Counted from the stretch's first letter, positions 24,349 through 35,489 are shown. The stretch is DNA of 64,000 nucleotides from Streptomyces sp. CB01373 (GCF_002803075.1 NZ_NNBK01000020.1:124001-188000); one strand, 5' to 3'. Notes: generated by a model from the letters alone, not told the origin. Numbers and translations: made by a program.

Positions 24349-24460
24349 GTGGAAGATCTCCTGTCGGAACGTCAGAACACGAGCCACCGGGCGGCTCATA
24401 CGACTACGGGCCGGGGACGGCCCAGCGGCCCTCCCCGGCCCGAGCCGGTTGCGCAAAGCG

Positions 24461-24700
24461 TCAGCGGACGTGGTCCACGTCGACGAGGTCGACACGGACT
24501 CCGCGGCCGCCGATGGCGCCCACGACGGTGCGCAGGGCGCGCGCGGTGCGGCCGTTGCGGCCGATCACCTTACCGAGGTCGTCCGGGTGGACCCGGACCT
24601 CGAGCACGCGCCCGCGACGCAGGTCGCGCGAGGCGACCTGCACATCGTCAGGGTTGTCGACGATGCCCTTCACGAGGTGCTCAAGCGCCTCCTCGAGCAT
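24461..24700 (-). CDS. KH-domain RNA-binding protein (KhpA-like)
   Basis: This 79-aa single KH domain protein has the GxxG loop in LGKVIGRNGRTARALRTVV. In other Gram-positives KhpA binds RNA with KhpB and affects growth or division. It starts five bases after the rpsP stop, so the two are coupled in the rpsP-khpA-rimM-trmD-rplS operon. Confidence 0.92.
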   Translation of the reverse strand: MLEEALEHLVKGIVDNPDDVQVASRDLRRGRVLEVRVHPDDLGKVIGRNGRTARALRTVVGAIGGRGVRVDLVDVDHVR

Positions 24701-24705
24701 GCTGC

Positions 24706-25134
24706 TCAGGCCTCGGTCGACTCAGCCGAAGAAGACTCGGCGCCGGCCTCGTCCTTCTTCTCAGCCTTCTTCTTCTGGGTGATGGCCTCACCCTTGTTCT
24801 CGTCGTCACCACCGAGGGCCTCGAACGACGGGCGCGTGGCCTTCTCGGCCGGCTGGAGCAGCGGCGCAGGGGCGGGCTCGCCCTTGAACTTCTGCCAGTC
24901 GCCGGTCTTCTTCAGGATGGCGAGCACGGGCTCGGTCGGCTGGGCGCCGACGGAGAGCCAGTACGCCACGCGCTCGGCGTTGACCTCGATGCGCGAGGGG
25001 TTCTGCACCGGGTGGTACAGACCGATCTCCTCGATGGCCCGGCCGTCACGGCGGGTACGGGAGTCGGCGACGACGATGCGGTAGTGAGGCGAACGGATCT
25101 TGCCCAGACGCTTCAGCTTGATCTTGACTGCCAC
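24706..25134 (-). CDS. rpsP: 30S ribosomal protein S16
   Basis: The 142-aa protein has a canonical S16 core, MAVKIKLKRLGKIRSPHYRI and VVADSRTRRDGRAIEEIG. It is followed by an actinobacterial Ala/Lys/Glu/Ser tail of ~55 residues (EALGGDDENKGEAITQKKKA to ESTEA), longer than the ~85-aa enterobacterial form. The GTG at 25134 has AGGAGAACCCACTCCC upstream. It is the first gene of the ribosome maturation operon. Confidence 0.95.
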   Translation of the reverse strand: MAVKIKLKRLGKIRSPHYRIVVADSRTRRDGRAIEEIGLYHPVQNPSRIEVNAERVAYWLSVGAQPTEPVLAILKKTGDWQKFKGEPAPAPLLQPAEKATRPSFEALGGDDENKGEAITQKKKAEKKDEAGAESSSAESTEA

Positions 25135-25473
25135 GGGAGTGGGTTCTCCTGGATTTGACGTGGTTGGGCACGGCGGAGACGCCGCGTGGGGTTGCGGTAC
25201 CCGAGTGCCCGACGGACGCGTCAGCCGGAGGAGAGAGGGGTCCTGTGCGGCTGTCGAGTACAGCTAGCCATTGTGCCACACCCGGTGGGGCGCTTTCCGC
25301 GGAGGGCGTAGGGGCCGCTTCCGGGCACGACTGAGCGGCACCCGGCGCCCCGGGTGCCATGAAACGCGGGGGCCCAACCGCGTCGACGGGGGCGCCGCCG
25401 GGTACGGCGGCGCCCCGCGCACCGTCCTGCTGCTCGTCCGGCACCCACGAGATGCCGGGACGCCGTCGGCCGG
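25135..25473. other. Intergenic region upstream of rpsP
   Basis: These 339 bases hold the rpsP promoter region and, at the far end, the hairpin 25389-25416 that ends the SprT-like gene. No gene was seen. No clear consensus promoter could be chosen. Confidence 0.45.
25389..25416 (-). terminator. Terminator of the SprT-like gene
   Basis: GGGGCGCCGCCG (25389-25400) pairs perfectly with CGGCGGCGCCCC (25405-25416) around GGTA. It lies 58 bases after the stop of the SprT-like gene. Confidence 0.75.
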
Positions 25474-26070
25474 TCAGCCGGCCGCCGCGCCCACCGGCTC
25501 CGGGATCCTGAACGGCTTGCCGCAGCCGCCGCACATGATCGGGGCCTGGGCCAGGACAGAGGGGACGACCCGCACATTGCGGCCGCAGTCGCACACCGCC
25601 TTGACCCTGACCCCGCCGCCGGAGGAACCGTGCCGGGCGGCGGGTCCGCGGAAGCTGCGGCCGGTGTCGGTGGAGGTGGCGGCCGAGTGCGCCTTCAGCG
25701 CACGCTGGAGGCGCTCGATCGTCGGGCGGTAGCGCCGCTTCGCCTCGGGGCTGAGCGTGACCAGCGAGAAGCCGCTGCTCGGATGCGGCTCCTCGGGGTG
25801 GTCCAGGCCCAGCTCCTCGGAGATCGCGAGGAACCTGCGGTTGTGGTAGCGGCCGGCACGGGACGTGTCGCGTACGCCGCGCGCGGCGGCTACGCCATGG
25901 ACTGCCTCGTGAAGCAGTCGCTCGAAGGAGAGTTCGTGTCCGCATGCGGACGAGGACTCCCCGATCAGGGACTCAGGCGCGGCAAGGTCCGGCAGCTCGG
26001 GGTGGTACCGCTGAATGTCGGCCCACGCCTGCGCCAGCTCTGCGGCGAGAACAGGTGGTGTCGTGCTCAC
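25474..26070 (-). CDS. SprT-like zinc protein of unknown function
   Basis: This 198-aa protein has LLHEAVHGVAAARGV, an HExxH zinc-peptidase type motif, placed as in SprT-like domains. The GRYHNRRFLAISEELGL segment supports the family. The C-terminal zinc ribbon reads CDCGRNVRV then IMCGGCGKPFRI. The mid region is Ser/Gly-rich and disordered. SprT/Spartan proteins cut DNA-protein crosslinks in eukaryotes, but the bacterial role is unclear. It may be a metallopeptidase acting on DNA- or RNA-bound proteins. It is monocistronic, ended by a perfect hairpin. Confidence 0.75.
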   Translation of the reverse strand: MSTTPPVLAAELAQAWADIQRYHPELPDLAAPESLIGESSSACGHELSFERLLHEAVHGVAAARGVRDTSRAGRYHNRRFLAISEELGLDHPEEPHPSSGFSLVTLSPEAKRRYRPTIERLQRALKAHSAATSTDTGRSFRGPAARHGSSGGGVRVKAVCDCGRNVRVVPSVLAQAPIMCGGCGKPFRIPEPVGAAAG

Positions 26071-26603
26071 GTAATGACAACGAGCCGAAGGGCCGCTGTG
26101 TTCCTATTCCGGGGCATCCCAAATAATTTGCACGTACCCGTCAGTCGTCACTGATGCGTCCTGACGAGGGCGGGTGCGCTGATCTGCGGAGAAGCCGCAC
26201 AGCTCATCCCAAGGTGGTGCGCAAAGGGAGTACGCACCGGCGCGTACGACACTCCCGCACGCCGGGGGCGGCGGGATCGGGCCACGCGCAAGAGGCGTTT
26301 CGGCCGCTTCCCGGGCCAAAGAGCCTCAACCGGTCGGAGACCCCCGACGTTACCCGGTGCGCTCGCCGCGTCCGACACCGGCCCACGGGACAGCCGACTT
26401 CCGGCCACGTCGATCCCGGGCCCAGGTTGCCGGTACGTGAAATCCCGGCCCGTACCGCCCCAGGAGGCAAGCGGGGCCCCGCGACCCCTGGACGCGGGCG
26501 AGGGCACGCAGTTATCTGGCATACGGGGGAAGTGGGAGCGCACTGCACGGGGGCCACGGAACCGGGCACAACGGCAGCACTCGGCGGATTGGGGCGCCTA
26601 TCC
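26071..26603. other. Long divergent intergenic region
   Basis: About 530 bases lie between the SprT-like gene (-) and the methyltransferase gene (+), the longest non-coding gap in the core. It has a rare AT-rich spot, AAATAATTT at 26121-26129. The plus-strand frame is open across most of it in phase with the methyltransferase, but its translation is not protein-like before ~26530. It probably holds two promoters and a long leader. Confidence 0.45.
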
Positions 26604-27461
26604 ATGACACCTGCGCTCGTGCGGCGGCACTTACAGAACACGGCGACAGCGGCCGACTCGGAGCCACGCGCACGCGCGCGTGACTGGTCCGAGATCCAGG
26701 AGCGGATGCTGGTCCCGCTCCACGAGGCCGTCTACGCGCGGCTGGAGGTGGGCTCCGGCACCCGGCTGCTGGCCCTCGGCTGCGGCTCCGGACTCGCCCT
26801 GCTCCTGGCCGCGGCCAGAGGGGCGACGGTCACCGGCGTCGACCGCTCCTGCCCGGAGCGGCTCGCCCTCGCCCGGCAGCGGCTGCTGCCGGAACCGTGG
26901 AACACACGTACGCGTACGGCCGCCCGGATCGTCGACGGCTCGCCACGGGACGCGGCCGGCCCCGGAGCCGACCCGTACACCCTCGTGACCGCCTTCGAGC
27001 CGATCGGCTGCCTCGCGGGCGACTCGGAGGGGCTCGCCGGCCTGCTGGCCGCCGCGACACCGCTCGCCGAGAAAGGGGCGCCCGTGGTCCTCGCAGGCTG
27101 GGGACCGCCGGAGCGCTGTGCGACCTCGTCCGTGCTGCGGGTGGCCACCAAGCTCGCCGATCCGCTGCGCAGTCCCGGAAGCTGGCGCCCCGCCCTGCGC
27201 GACGACCTGGAGGAGGTGGCCCAGCGCGCCGGCCTGCGGCCCGACGGTTCCGGCCGCGTCGCCTGCCCGTTCGGGTACGCCGACCTCGACAGCGCGGTGC
27301 GCGGACTGCTCTCCACGGGGCTGTTCGACGCGGCCGTCGCCGCCACCGACCAGGACCAGGTCGACAAGGAACTCGCCGAGGCCCTGCACGCGCACCAGCG
27401 CCCTGACGGCACCGTGTGGATGCCCAACGTCTTCCGGTACCTGATCGCACGGACGCCCTGA
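26604..27461 (+). CDS. SAM-dependent methyltransferase with an early TTA codon
   Basis: The 285-aa class I methyltransferase has motif I GTRLLALGCGSGLALLLAAA (residues ~50-70) followed by VTGVDRS, with later strands GAPVVLAGWG. The substrate is unknown. Codon 10 (26631-26633, in RRHLQNT) is TTA, the rare leucine codon read only by the bldA tRNA in Streptomyces, so its translation is probably developmentally gated. The ATG at 26604 is the chosen start. An in-frame GTG at 26532 would add 24 residues (GAHCTGATEPGTTAALGG) and cannot be excluded. In either case the TTA remains near the N-terminus. It converges on the ftsH paralogue with 17 bases between. Confidence 0.85.
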   Translation: MTPALVRRHLQNTATAADSEPRARARDWSEIQERMLVPLHEAVYARLEVGSGTRLLALGCGSGLALLLAAARGATVTGVDRSCPERLALARQRLLPEPWNTRTRTAARIVDGSPRDAAGPGADPYTLVTAFEPIGCLAGDSEGLAGLLAAATPLAEKGAPVVLAGWGPPERCATSSVLRVATKLADPLRSPGSWRPALRDDLEEVAQRAGLRPDGSGRVACPFGYADLDSAVRGLLSTGLFDAAVAATDQDQVDKELAEALHAHQRPDGTVWMPNVFRYLIARTP

Positions 27462-27478
27462 ACCTCGCGGAACGGGTC

Positions 27479-29431
<1,953 letters not shown>

Positions 29432-29471
29432 ATCTGGACGTTACGACACATGGCGTACCCCGGCACGCGCT

Positions 29472-29501
29472 GAGGGCGCCCCTCCACGGAAGGGCGCCCT
29501 C
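29472..29501 (-). terminator. Terminator after ffh
   Basis: GAGGGCGCCC (29472-29481) pairs with GGGCGCCCTC (29492-29501), lying 60 bases after the ffh stop and just upstream of the ftsH paralogue. Confidence 0.75.
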
Positions 29502-29560
29502 GGCGTTGTCCAGACGCCGTACGGGTGACACGCGGGTCCCGTACGGCGCTCGGGTGGGCC

Positions 29561-31111
29561 TCAGCCCATGAACTTCTTGAACTCGTCCGGAAGCTCGAAG
29601 TCCTGGCCGCCCTGCTGCGGCAGTCCGAGGGCGCCGCCGGACTGGGCGGCGGCGGCGCGGCGCTCGGCCTCCTCCTGCTCCTGCTGCTTGCGCTTCATCG
29701 GGTTGCCGGAGCGCTGCTTGCCCTTGGCCTTCTTCGGCTGCTTCTTGGACCGGCCGGGACCGCCGCCCATGCCCGGGATCCCCGGCATGCCGGGCATCCC
29801 GCCGCCCTGGGCCATGCGGGACATCATCTTGCGCGCCTCGAAGAACCGCTCGACCAGGTTCTTCACCGCGCTGACCTCGACGCCGGAACCCTTGGCGATA
29901 CGGGCGCGGCGCGAGCCGTTGATGACGGTCGGGTCCTGGCGCTCGCCCGGGGTCATCGACTTGATGATCGCGGCCGTGCGGTCGACGTCCCGCTCGTCGA
30001 TGTTGTTGATCTGGTCCTTGATCTGGCCCATGCCGGGCAGCATGCCGAGCAGCTTGCTGATGCTGCCCATCTTCCTGACCTGCTCCATCTGGGCCAGGAA
30101 GTCGTCCAGGGTGAAGTCCTGGCCCTTCTTGGACGCCAGCTTGGAGGCCATCTTCTCGGCCTCTTCCTGGCTGAACGTCTTCTCCGCCTGCTCGATCAGG
30201 GTGAGCAGGTCACCCATGTCGAGGATGCGGGAGGCCATCCGGTCCGGGTGGAAGGCGTCGAAGTCGTCGAGCTTCTCACCGTTGGACGCGAACATGATCG
30301 GCTTGCCGGTGATCTGCCGGATCGACAGGGCCGCGCCACCGCGGGCGTCACCGTCGAGCTTGGACAGCACCACGCCGTCGAAGCCGACGCCGTCGCGGAA
30401 GGCCTCGGCGGTGTTGACGGCGTCCTGGCCGATCATCGAGTCGACGACGAACAGGATCTCGTCGGGGCTGACGACGTCCCTGATGTCCGCCGCCTGCTGC
30501 ATCATCTCCTGGTCGATGCCGAGGCGGCCGGCGGTGTCCACGATCACGATGTCGTGGACCTGGGTCCGCGCGTGCTCGATGGAGTCCTTGGCGACCTTGA
30601 CCGGGTCGCCCACGCCGTTGCCCGGCTCGGGCGCGTAGACGGCGACGCCGGCGCGCTCGGCGACGACGCTGAGCTGGTTGACGGCGTTCGGGCGCTGGAG
30701 GTCACAGGCGACCAGCAGCGGGGAGTGGCCCTGCTCCTTGAGCCACCTGCCGAGCTTGCCCGCGAGGGTGGTCTTACCGGCACCCTGGAGACCGGCCAGC
30801 ATGATCACGGTGGGCGGCTGCTTGGCGAAGCGCAGACGGCGGGTCTCCCCGCCGAGGATGGTCACCAGCTCGTCGTTGACGATCTTGATGAACTGCTGCG
30901 CAGGGTTCAGGGCCTTGGAAATCTCGATTCCAAGGGCCCTTTCCTTCACGTTCTTGATGAACGTCCGGACAACGGGCAGGGCCACGTCCGCCTCGAGGAG
31001 CGCGATGCGGATCTCGCGAGCCGTCGCGTCGATGTCCGCTTCGCTGAGGCGCCCCTTGCCCCTGAGGGACTTGAAGGTGGCTGAGAGGCGGTCGGAGAGA
31101 GTATCGAACAC
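29561..31111 (-). CDS. ffh: Signal recognition particle GTPase (Ffh/SRP54)
   Basis: It binds signal sequences on translating ribosomes and 4.5S RNA, and delivers them to FtsY. The GTG at 31111 (VFDTLSDRLSATFKSLRGKG) gives 516 aa and matches the family start. An ATG seven codons upstream (31132) is the alternative. The NG domain shows GLQGAGKTTLAGKLG, DTAGRLGID and SKLDGDARGG. The Met-rich M domain is at ~300-450 (LGMLPGMGQIKDQI), with a Gly/Met/Lys-rich tail. It is monocistronic, with hairpins on each side. Confidence 0.95.
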   Translation of the reverse strand: MFDTLSDRLSATFKSLRGKGRLSEADIDATAREIRIALLEADVALPVVRTFIKNVKERALGIEISKALNPAQQFIKIVNDELVTILGGETRRLRFAKQPPTVIMLAGLQGAGKTTLAGKLGRWLKEQGHSPLLVACDLQRPNAVNQLSVVAERAGVAVYAPEPGNGVGDPVKVAKDSIEHARTQVHDIVIVDTAGRLGIDQEMMQQAADIRDVVSPDEILFVVDSMIGQDAVNTAEAFRDGVGFDGVVLSKLDGDARGGAALSIRQITGKPIMFASNGEKLDDFDAFHPDRMASRILDMGDLLTLIEQAEKTFSQEEAEKMASKLASKKGQDFTLDDFLAQMEQVRKMGSISKLLGMLPGMGQIKDQINNIDERDVDRTAAIIKSMTPGERQDPTVINGSRRARIAKGSGVEVSAVKNLVERFFEARKMMSRMAQGGGMPGMPGIPGMGGGPGRSKKQPKKAKGKQRSGNPMKRKQQEQEEAERRAAAAQSGGALGLPQQGGQDFELPDEFKKFMG

Positions 31112-31182
31112 GGCGGCGTCGGTCCTCGGCATAGGCGACAGGATGGATCGCCCTCCAGGGTATCCGGCTCCGCAAGGGATTC

Positions 31183-31213
31183 GTCCCCGCCCACAGGGTG
31201 AACGGGCGGGGAC
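31183..31213 (-). terminator. Hairpin between glnD and ffh
   Basis: GTCCCCGCCC (31183-31192) pairs with GGGCGGGGAC (31204-31213), about 120 bases after the glnD stop. It probably ends the amtB-glnK-glnD transcript. Confidence 0.65.
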
Positions 31214-31334
31214 GCAAGCCCCGCGTCGGCGGGGAGCAGGCATTCACCACCTTGAGCACGTGCTGAGCCGGCGGATCATCCCCGCATGAGGCGAGGAGCA
31301 CACACCACAATCAACGCAAACAACGACCGCGAGG

Positions 31335-33770
31335 TCACGTCCGCAGCGCCTCCTCCAGCCGTCGCGCCACCGACGCCGCCTCCTGGTCGGGAAGCGGGTC
31401 GCCCGCGGGGCCGGTGACGTAGAAGGCATCCACGGCGTTCGCTCCCAGCGTGCTGACGTGGGCGCTGCGCACCCGTAGCTTCGCGTCCTCCAGCGCCCGT
31501 CCGATCCGGAACAGCAGTCCCGGCGCGTCCTGTGCGCGGACCTCGATCACGGTGGCGTGCCGGGAGGCGGCCGGGGCGACCGTGACCCGGGGCGGGGGCG
31601 CGGCCACGCCGTGGCGGCGCGGGTAGGCGGCGTCGCGTTCGGCGAGGCGGCCGCCGATGTCGAGGGAGCCGTCCAGAGCGCGGACCAGGTCGGCGCGCAG
31701 CCGGGCGGCCTGGGGCAGAGCGCCGTACTCGGCGGCGACCCTCCAGTCCAGCAGGAGCACGGAGCCGCCCTCGACGCCGTCCGGCAGGTCCAGCGGCCGC
31801 AGCTCGGCCGTGCGGACGGTGAGCCGGTGGGTCGCCAGCACTCCGGCGACCGAGGGCAGGACGCCGGGCTGGTCGGGGACGGCTATCAGCAGTTCGACGC
31901 CGAGCGGCTCGGGCTCCCCCGGGTGCTCCTCGACGGGCGGCTCGGTCCGCGCCCGCAGGGCCAGGGCCGGCCCGCCGGTGCGGAAGGCCTCGATGGCGAG
32001 ACGTTCCTGCTCGGCGGTGGGCGTGGCGGGCTCGGGCTCGTCGGGCATGTCCCCGGCGAGGACCGCGCGGACCCGTCCGACCAGGTCGGTGACGAGGGAG
32101 CCGCGCCAGGACGACCAGGCGGCGGGCCCGGTGGCCAGGGCGTCCGCCTCGGTGAGGGCGTGCAGCAGTTCGAGGGTGCTCTGGGTGCCGACCGCCTCGG
32201 CGACGGCGCGGACGGTGGCCGGGTCGTCCAGGTCGCGCCGGGTGGCGGTCCGGACGAGCAGCAGATGGTGGCGTACGAGGGTGGCGAGCACCCGGGTGTC
32301 CGCCGGGTCGAGGCCGATGCGCCCGGCGACCTCCGCGGCGATGGGCTCCCCGGCCGCGCAGTGGTCGCCGGGCCGGCCCTTGCCGATGTCGTGCAGCAGC
32401 GCGGCGACCAGGAGCAGGTCGGGGCGGCCGACCCGCCGGGTGAGGGCGGAGGCGCGGACGGCGGTCTCGATCAGGTGGCGGTCGACCGTCCAGCGGTGGA
32501 CGGCGTTGCGCTGCGGGCGGCAGCGCACCCGTTCCCAGTCGGGCAGGAGCCGGGTGATCAGCCCTTCCGCGTCCAGTGCCTCCCAGACCTCGACGGTGGG
32601 GCGGCCGGAGCCGAGCAGAGTGACGAGCTGTTCGCGGGCCTCGGCGGGCCAGGGCGTGGGCAGCGGGCGCGCGGTGGCGGCAAGGTGCCGTACCGCGTGC
32701 GGGGAGAGCGGCAGGCCCGCCTGCGCGGCGGCGGCAGCGGCGCGCAGCGGCAGCACGGGGTCGTGCTCGGGGCGCGCGGTGCGGGCGAGCCCGACCTCGC
32801 CGTCCTGTTCCACCACGCCTTCGGCGAGCGGGGTGCGCTCCGCGACCTGCTTCCCGCCGCCGAGCAGGGCGCGCAGCCTCGGCCGCACGGCGCGTGACCG
32901 GAGCACGCGCCCCACCTCGCGCCAGGTGACGTCACCGGCGTACGAGAGGACACGGGCCGCCTCGTACACCTGGCGCAGGAGCGCGTCGGCGTCGGGCAGG
33001 CCCAGTTCCGCGGCGACCTGGTCCTGGTCCTGCAGGGCGAGCCGGTCGGTGGCGCGGCCCGTCGTCAGGTGCAGGACGTCGCGCACGTCGAGCAGCCGGC
33101 GGCGGGCGTCGGCGAGGCCCTCGCGCGGGGCGTCCGCGAGCCAGGAGGCGGCGACGGCGCGCAGGGCGGTGGCGTCCCGCAGGCCGCCGCGGGCCTCTTT
33201 GAGGTCGGGTTCCAGGAGGTACCTCAACTCGCCCTGCCGTTCGGCGCGTTCGGCGCACAGGTCGCGGAGTTCGGGCAGCCGTCCCGGCGCCTGGTTGCGC
33301 CAGTCGGCGAGGATCGCGGTGCGCAGTGCGGTCGTCAGGCCGAGGTCGCCGGCGAGGTGCCGGGCGTCCAGCAGGCCGAGCTGGACCTTGAGGTCCTCGC
33401 GTGCCGCCCGGCGGGCCTCGGCCGGGGTGCGGACCGCGTGGTCGAGGGCGAGGCCGAGGTCCCACACGGGGTACCAGAGGCGGTCGGCGAGGGCGGCGAT
33501 CTCCTCGGGGTCGCCGCCGTGGTGCAGGAGCAGCAGGTCCAGGTCGCTGCGGGGCGACAGCTCCCCGTGCCCGTAGCCGCCCACGGCGACGAGGGCGACG
33601 CCCCGCAGTCTCCCGGCCGCCGCGGTGAACAGCTCCGCGAGCCAGCCGTCGGTCAGTTCGGCGAGCGCGGTCCGGCGCGGTTTCCCCGACGGTGTCCCCT
33701 CGGTGAGGAGGCGCAGCCGGGCCGCCGCGTAGCCTTTCTCCGCTTCGCCTCGTACGTCCGCGCCCGTCAT
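31335..33770 (-). CDS. glnD: PII uridylyl/adenylyltransferase GlnD
   Basis: This 811-aa enzyme modifies the PII protein GlnK. In Streptomyces it adenylylates rather than uridylylates. The nucleotidyltransferase core is ALVAVGGYGHGELSPRSDLD (~60-80). The HD phosphohydrolase domain is LLLVAALLHDIGKGRPGDH. Two C-terminal ACT domains begin at ~ELLIAVPDQPGVLPSVAGVL and VIEVRAQDAPGLLFRIGRAL. The ATG at 33770 follows AGGAGCCGCCG. It is the third gene of amtB-glnK-glnD, 22 bases after glnK. Confidence 0.95.
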   Translation of the reverse strand: MTGADVRGEAEKGYAAARLRLLTEGTPSGKPRRTALAELTDGWLAELFTAAAGRLRGVALVAVGGYGHGELSPRSDLDLLLLHHGGDPEEIAALADRLWYPVWDLGLALDHAVRTPAEARRAAREDLKVQLGLLDARHLAGDLGLTTALRTAILADWRNQAPGRLPELRDLCAERAERQGELRYLLEPDLKEARGGLRDATALRAVAASWLADAPREGLADARRRLLDVRDVLHLTTGRATDRLALQDQDQVAAELGLPDADALLRQVYEAARVLSYAGDVTWREVGRVLRSRAVRPRLRALLGGGKQVAERTPLAEGVVEQDGEVGLARTARPEHDPVLPLRAAAAAAQAGLPLSPHAVRHLAATARPLPTPWPAEAREQLVTLLGSGRPTVEVWEALDAEGLITRLLPDWERVRCRPQRNAVHRWTVDRHLIETAVRASALTRRVGRPDLLLVAALLHDIGKGRPGDHCAAGEPIAAEVAGRIGLDPADTRVLATLVRHHLLLVRTATRRDLDDPATVRAVAEAVGTQSTLELLHALTEADALATGPAAWSSWRGSLVTDLVGRVRAVLAGDMPDEPEPATPTAEQERLAIEAFRTGGPALALRARTEPPVEEHPGEPEPLGVELLIAVPDQPGVLPSVAGVLATHRLTVRTAELRPLDLPDGVEGGSVLLLDWRVAAEYGALPQAARLRADLVRALDGSLDIGGRLAERDAAYPRRHGVAAPPPRVTVAPAASRHATVIEVRAQDAPGLLFRIGRALEDAKLRVRSAHVSTLGANAVDAFYVTGPAGDPLPDQEAASVARRLEEALRT

Positions 33771-33792
33771 CGGCGGCTCCTGTCCTCGCCGT

Positions 33793-34131
33793 TCAGAGCG
33801 CGTCCGGGCCGCGCTCGCCGGTGCGGACCCGGACCGCCGTCTCGACCGGCACGGACCAGACCTTGCCGTCACCGATCTTGCCCGTGCGGGCGGCCTTGAC
33901 GACGACCTCGATCAGCTGCTCGGCCTCGTCGTCCTCGACGAGCACCTCGATGCGGATCTTGGGCACCAGGTCGACGGTGTACTCGGCTCCGCGGTAGACC
34001 TCGGTGTGGCCGCGCTGGCGTCCGTAGCCGCTCGCCTCGGTGACGGTGAGGCCGTTGACGCCGAACGACTGGAGGGCCTCCTTGATCTCGTCGAGCCGGT
34101 GGGGCTTGACCACGGCGGTGATGAGCTTCAT
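33793..34131 (-). CDS. glnK: Nitrogen regulatory protein PII (GlnK)
   Basis: This 112-aa PII signal protein starts MKLITAVVKPHRLDEIKEAL. The T-loop has YGRQRGHTEVYRGAEYTVDL with the modifiable Tyr51, and the C-loop GKIGDGKVWSVPVE is present. It senses ATP/ADP/2-oxoglutarate and controls AmtB, and is adenylylated at Tyr51 in S. coelicolor. Its start overlaps the amtB stop (ATGA). From known biology it is under GlnR with amtB. Confidence 0.96.
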   Translation of the reverse strand: MKLITAVVKPHRLDEIKEALQSFGVNGLTVTEASGYGRQRGHTEVYRGAEYTVDLVPKIRIEVLVEDDEAEQLIEVVVKAARTGKIGDGKVWSVPVETAVRVRTGERGPDAL

Positions 34132-35489
34132 GCGTCCACCTTCCTGCTCCGTGTGGCGGCCTTCTTGATCTGCGCGGCGGCCAGGGCCGGGGTGGCGACG
34201 CCGACGACTCCGCCGCCCGCTCCGGTGAGGTCGTACGCGGTCTCGGCGTGCTCGGCCTGGTCGATGCCGGAGACCTCCTCGTCCTCGGTGACCCGCATGC
34301 CGATGGTCCGGTCCAGGAGGAAGGCGAGGACCGCGGAGGCGATCAGGGAGTAGGCGAGGACGGCGAAGACTCCGGCGCACTGCTTCCAGAACTGCTCCAG
34401 GCCACCGCCGTAGAACAGGCCCCGGACGGCGGACTGGCCCTTGCCGCTGGCGAAGAGGCCGATCAGCAGGGAGCCGACGACGCCGCCGACCATGTGGACG
34501 CCGACCACGTCGAGGGAGTCGTCGTAGCCGAACCGGTACTTCAGGCCGACCGCCATGGCGCACAGGACTCCGGCGACGGCGCCCACGGCCATCGCGCCGA
34601 GCGGGGAGACGGCGCCGCCGGACGGGGTGATCGCGACCAGTCCGGCGACCGCGCCGGAGGCGGCTCCGAGAGTGGTGAACGCGCCGTGCCGGACCTTCTC
34701 GTAGGCGAGCCAGGCGAGCATGGCGGTGCCGGTGGCGACCTGGGTGTTGACGAACATCAGCGGGCCGACGCCGTCGTCGTTGCCGAGCCAGGAGCCGGCG
34801 TTGAAGCCGAACCAGCCGAACCACAGCAGGCCCGCACCGAGCATGACCAGCGGGAGGCTGTGCGGGCGCATCGGGTCCTTCCTGAATCCGATGCGCTTTC
34901 CGATGACGAGGATCACGCCGAGTGCCGCCGCGCCGGCGTTGATGTGGACCGCGGTGCCGCCCGCGAAGTCGATCACTCCGAGTTTGCCGGCCCAGCCGCC
35001 GGGGCCCCAGACCCAGTGGGCGACCGGGAAGTACACGACCGTGACCCACAGCACCAGGAACAGTGTCCAGGCGCTGAACTTCACCCGGTCGGCCAGGGCT
35101 CCGCTGATCAGGGCGGGGGTGATGATCGCGAACATCAGCTGGAAGACGGCGAAGACGAAGACCGGGATGGTGGATCCCGGCCACAGTTCGGTCTTGCCGA
35201 TGCCGCTGAAGCCGACGAAGCCGGAGGTCCAGCCGATGAGGGAGCCCCGGTCGGTGCCGAAGGCCATCGAGAAGCCGTAGAGCACCCACAGGACGGTGAC
35301 GGCTCCGAGGCTGATGAAGCTCATCATCAGCATGTTCAGCGTGCTCTTGACCCGGACCATGCCTCCGTAGAAGAAGGCCAGTCCGGGGGTCATCAGCATC
35401 ACGAGGGCGGAACAGATGAGCATGAAGCCGGTGTTGGCGGACGACAGTTTGGGCGCGTCCGCCGCCAGCATGATGGCGGCTGGTGCCAT
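34128..35489 (-). CDS. amtB: Ammonium transporter AmtB
   Basis: This 453-aa ammonia channel has ~11 membrane helices and the family motifs FFYGGMVRVKSTLNMLMMS and DFAGGTAVHINAGAAALGVI, plus the conserved His of VGVHMVGGVVGSLLIG. The ATG at 35489 is preceded by GAGGAGACGCCG. The longer frame upstream is promoter DNA. The C-terminal tail (MRVTEDEEVSGIDQAEHAET) is the usual GlnK-responsive region. It is first in the operon. Confidence 0.96.
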   Translation of the reverse strand: MAPAAIMLAADAPKLSSANTGFMLICSALVMLMTPGLAFFYGGMVRVKSTLNMLMMSFISLGAVTVLWVLYGFSMAFGTDRGSLIGWTSGFVGFSGIGKTELWPGSTIPVFVFAVFQLMFAIITPALISGALADRVKFSAWTLFLVLWVTVVYFPVAHWVWGPGGWAGKLGVIDFAGGTAVHINAGAAALGVILVIGKRIGFRKDPMRPHSLPLVMLGAGLLWFGWFGFNAGSWLGNDDGVGPLMFVNTQVATGTAMLAWLAYEKVRHGAFTTLGAASGAVAGLVAITPSGGAVSPLGAMAVGAVAGVLCAMAVGLKYRFGYDDSLDVVGVHMVGGVVGSLLIGLFASGKGQSAVRGLFYGGGLEQFWKQCAGVFAVLAYSLIASAVLAFLLDRTIGMRVTEDEEVSGIDQAEHAETAYDLTGAGGGVVGVATPALAAAQIKKAATRSRKVDA

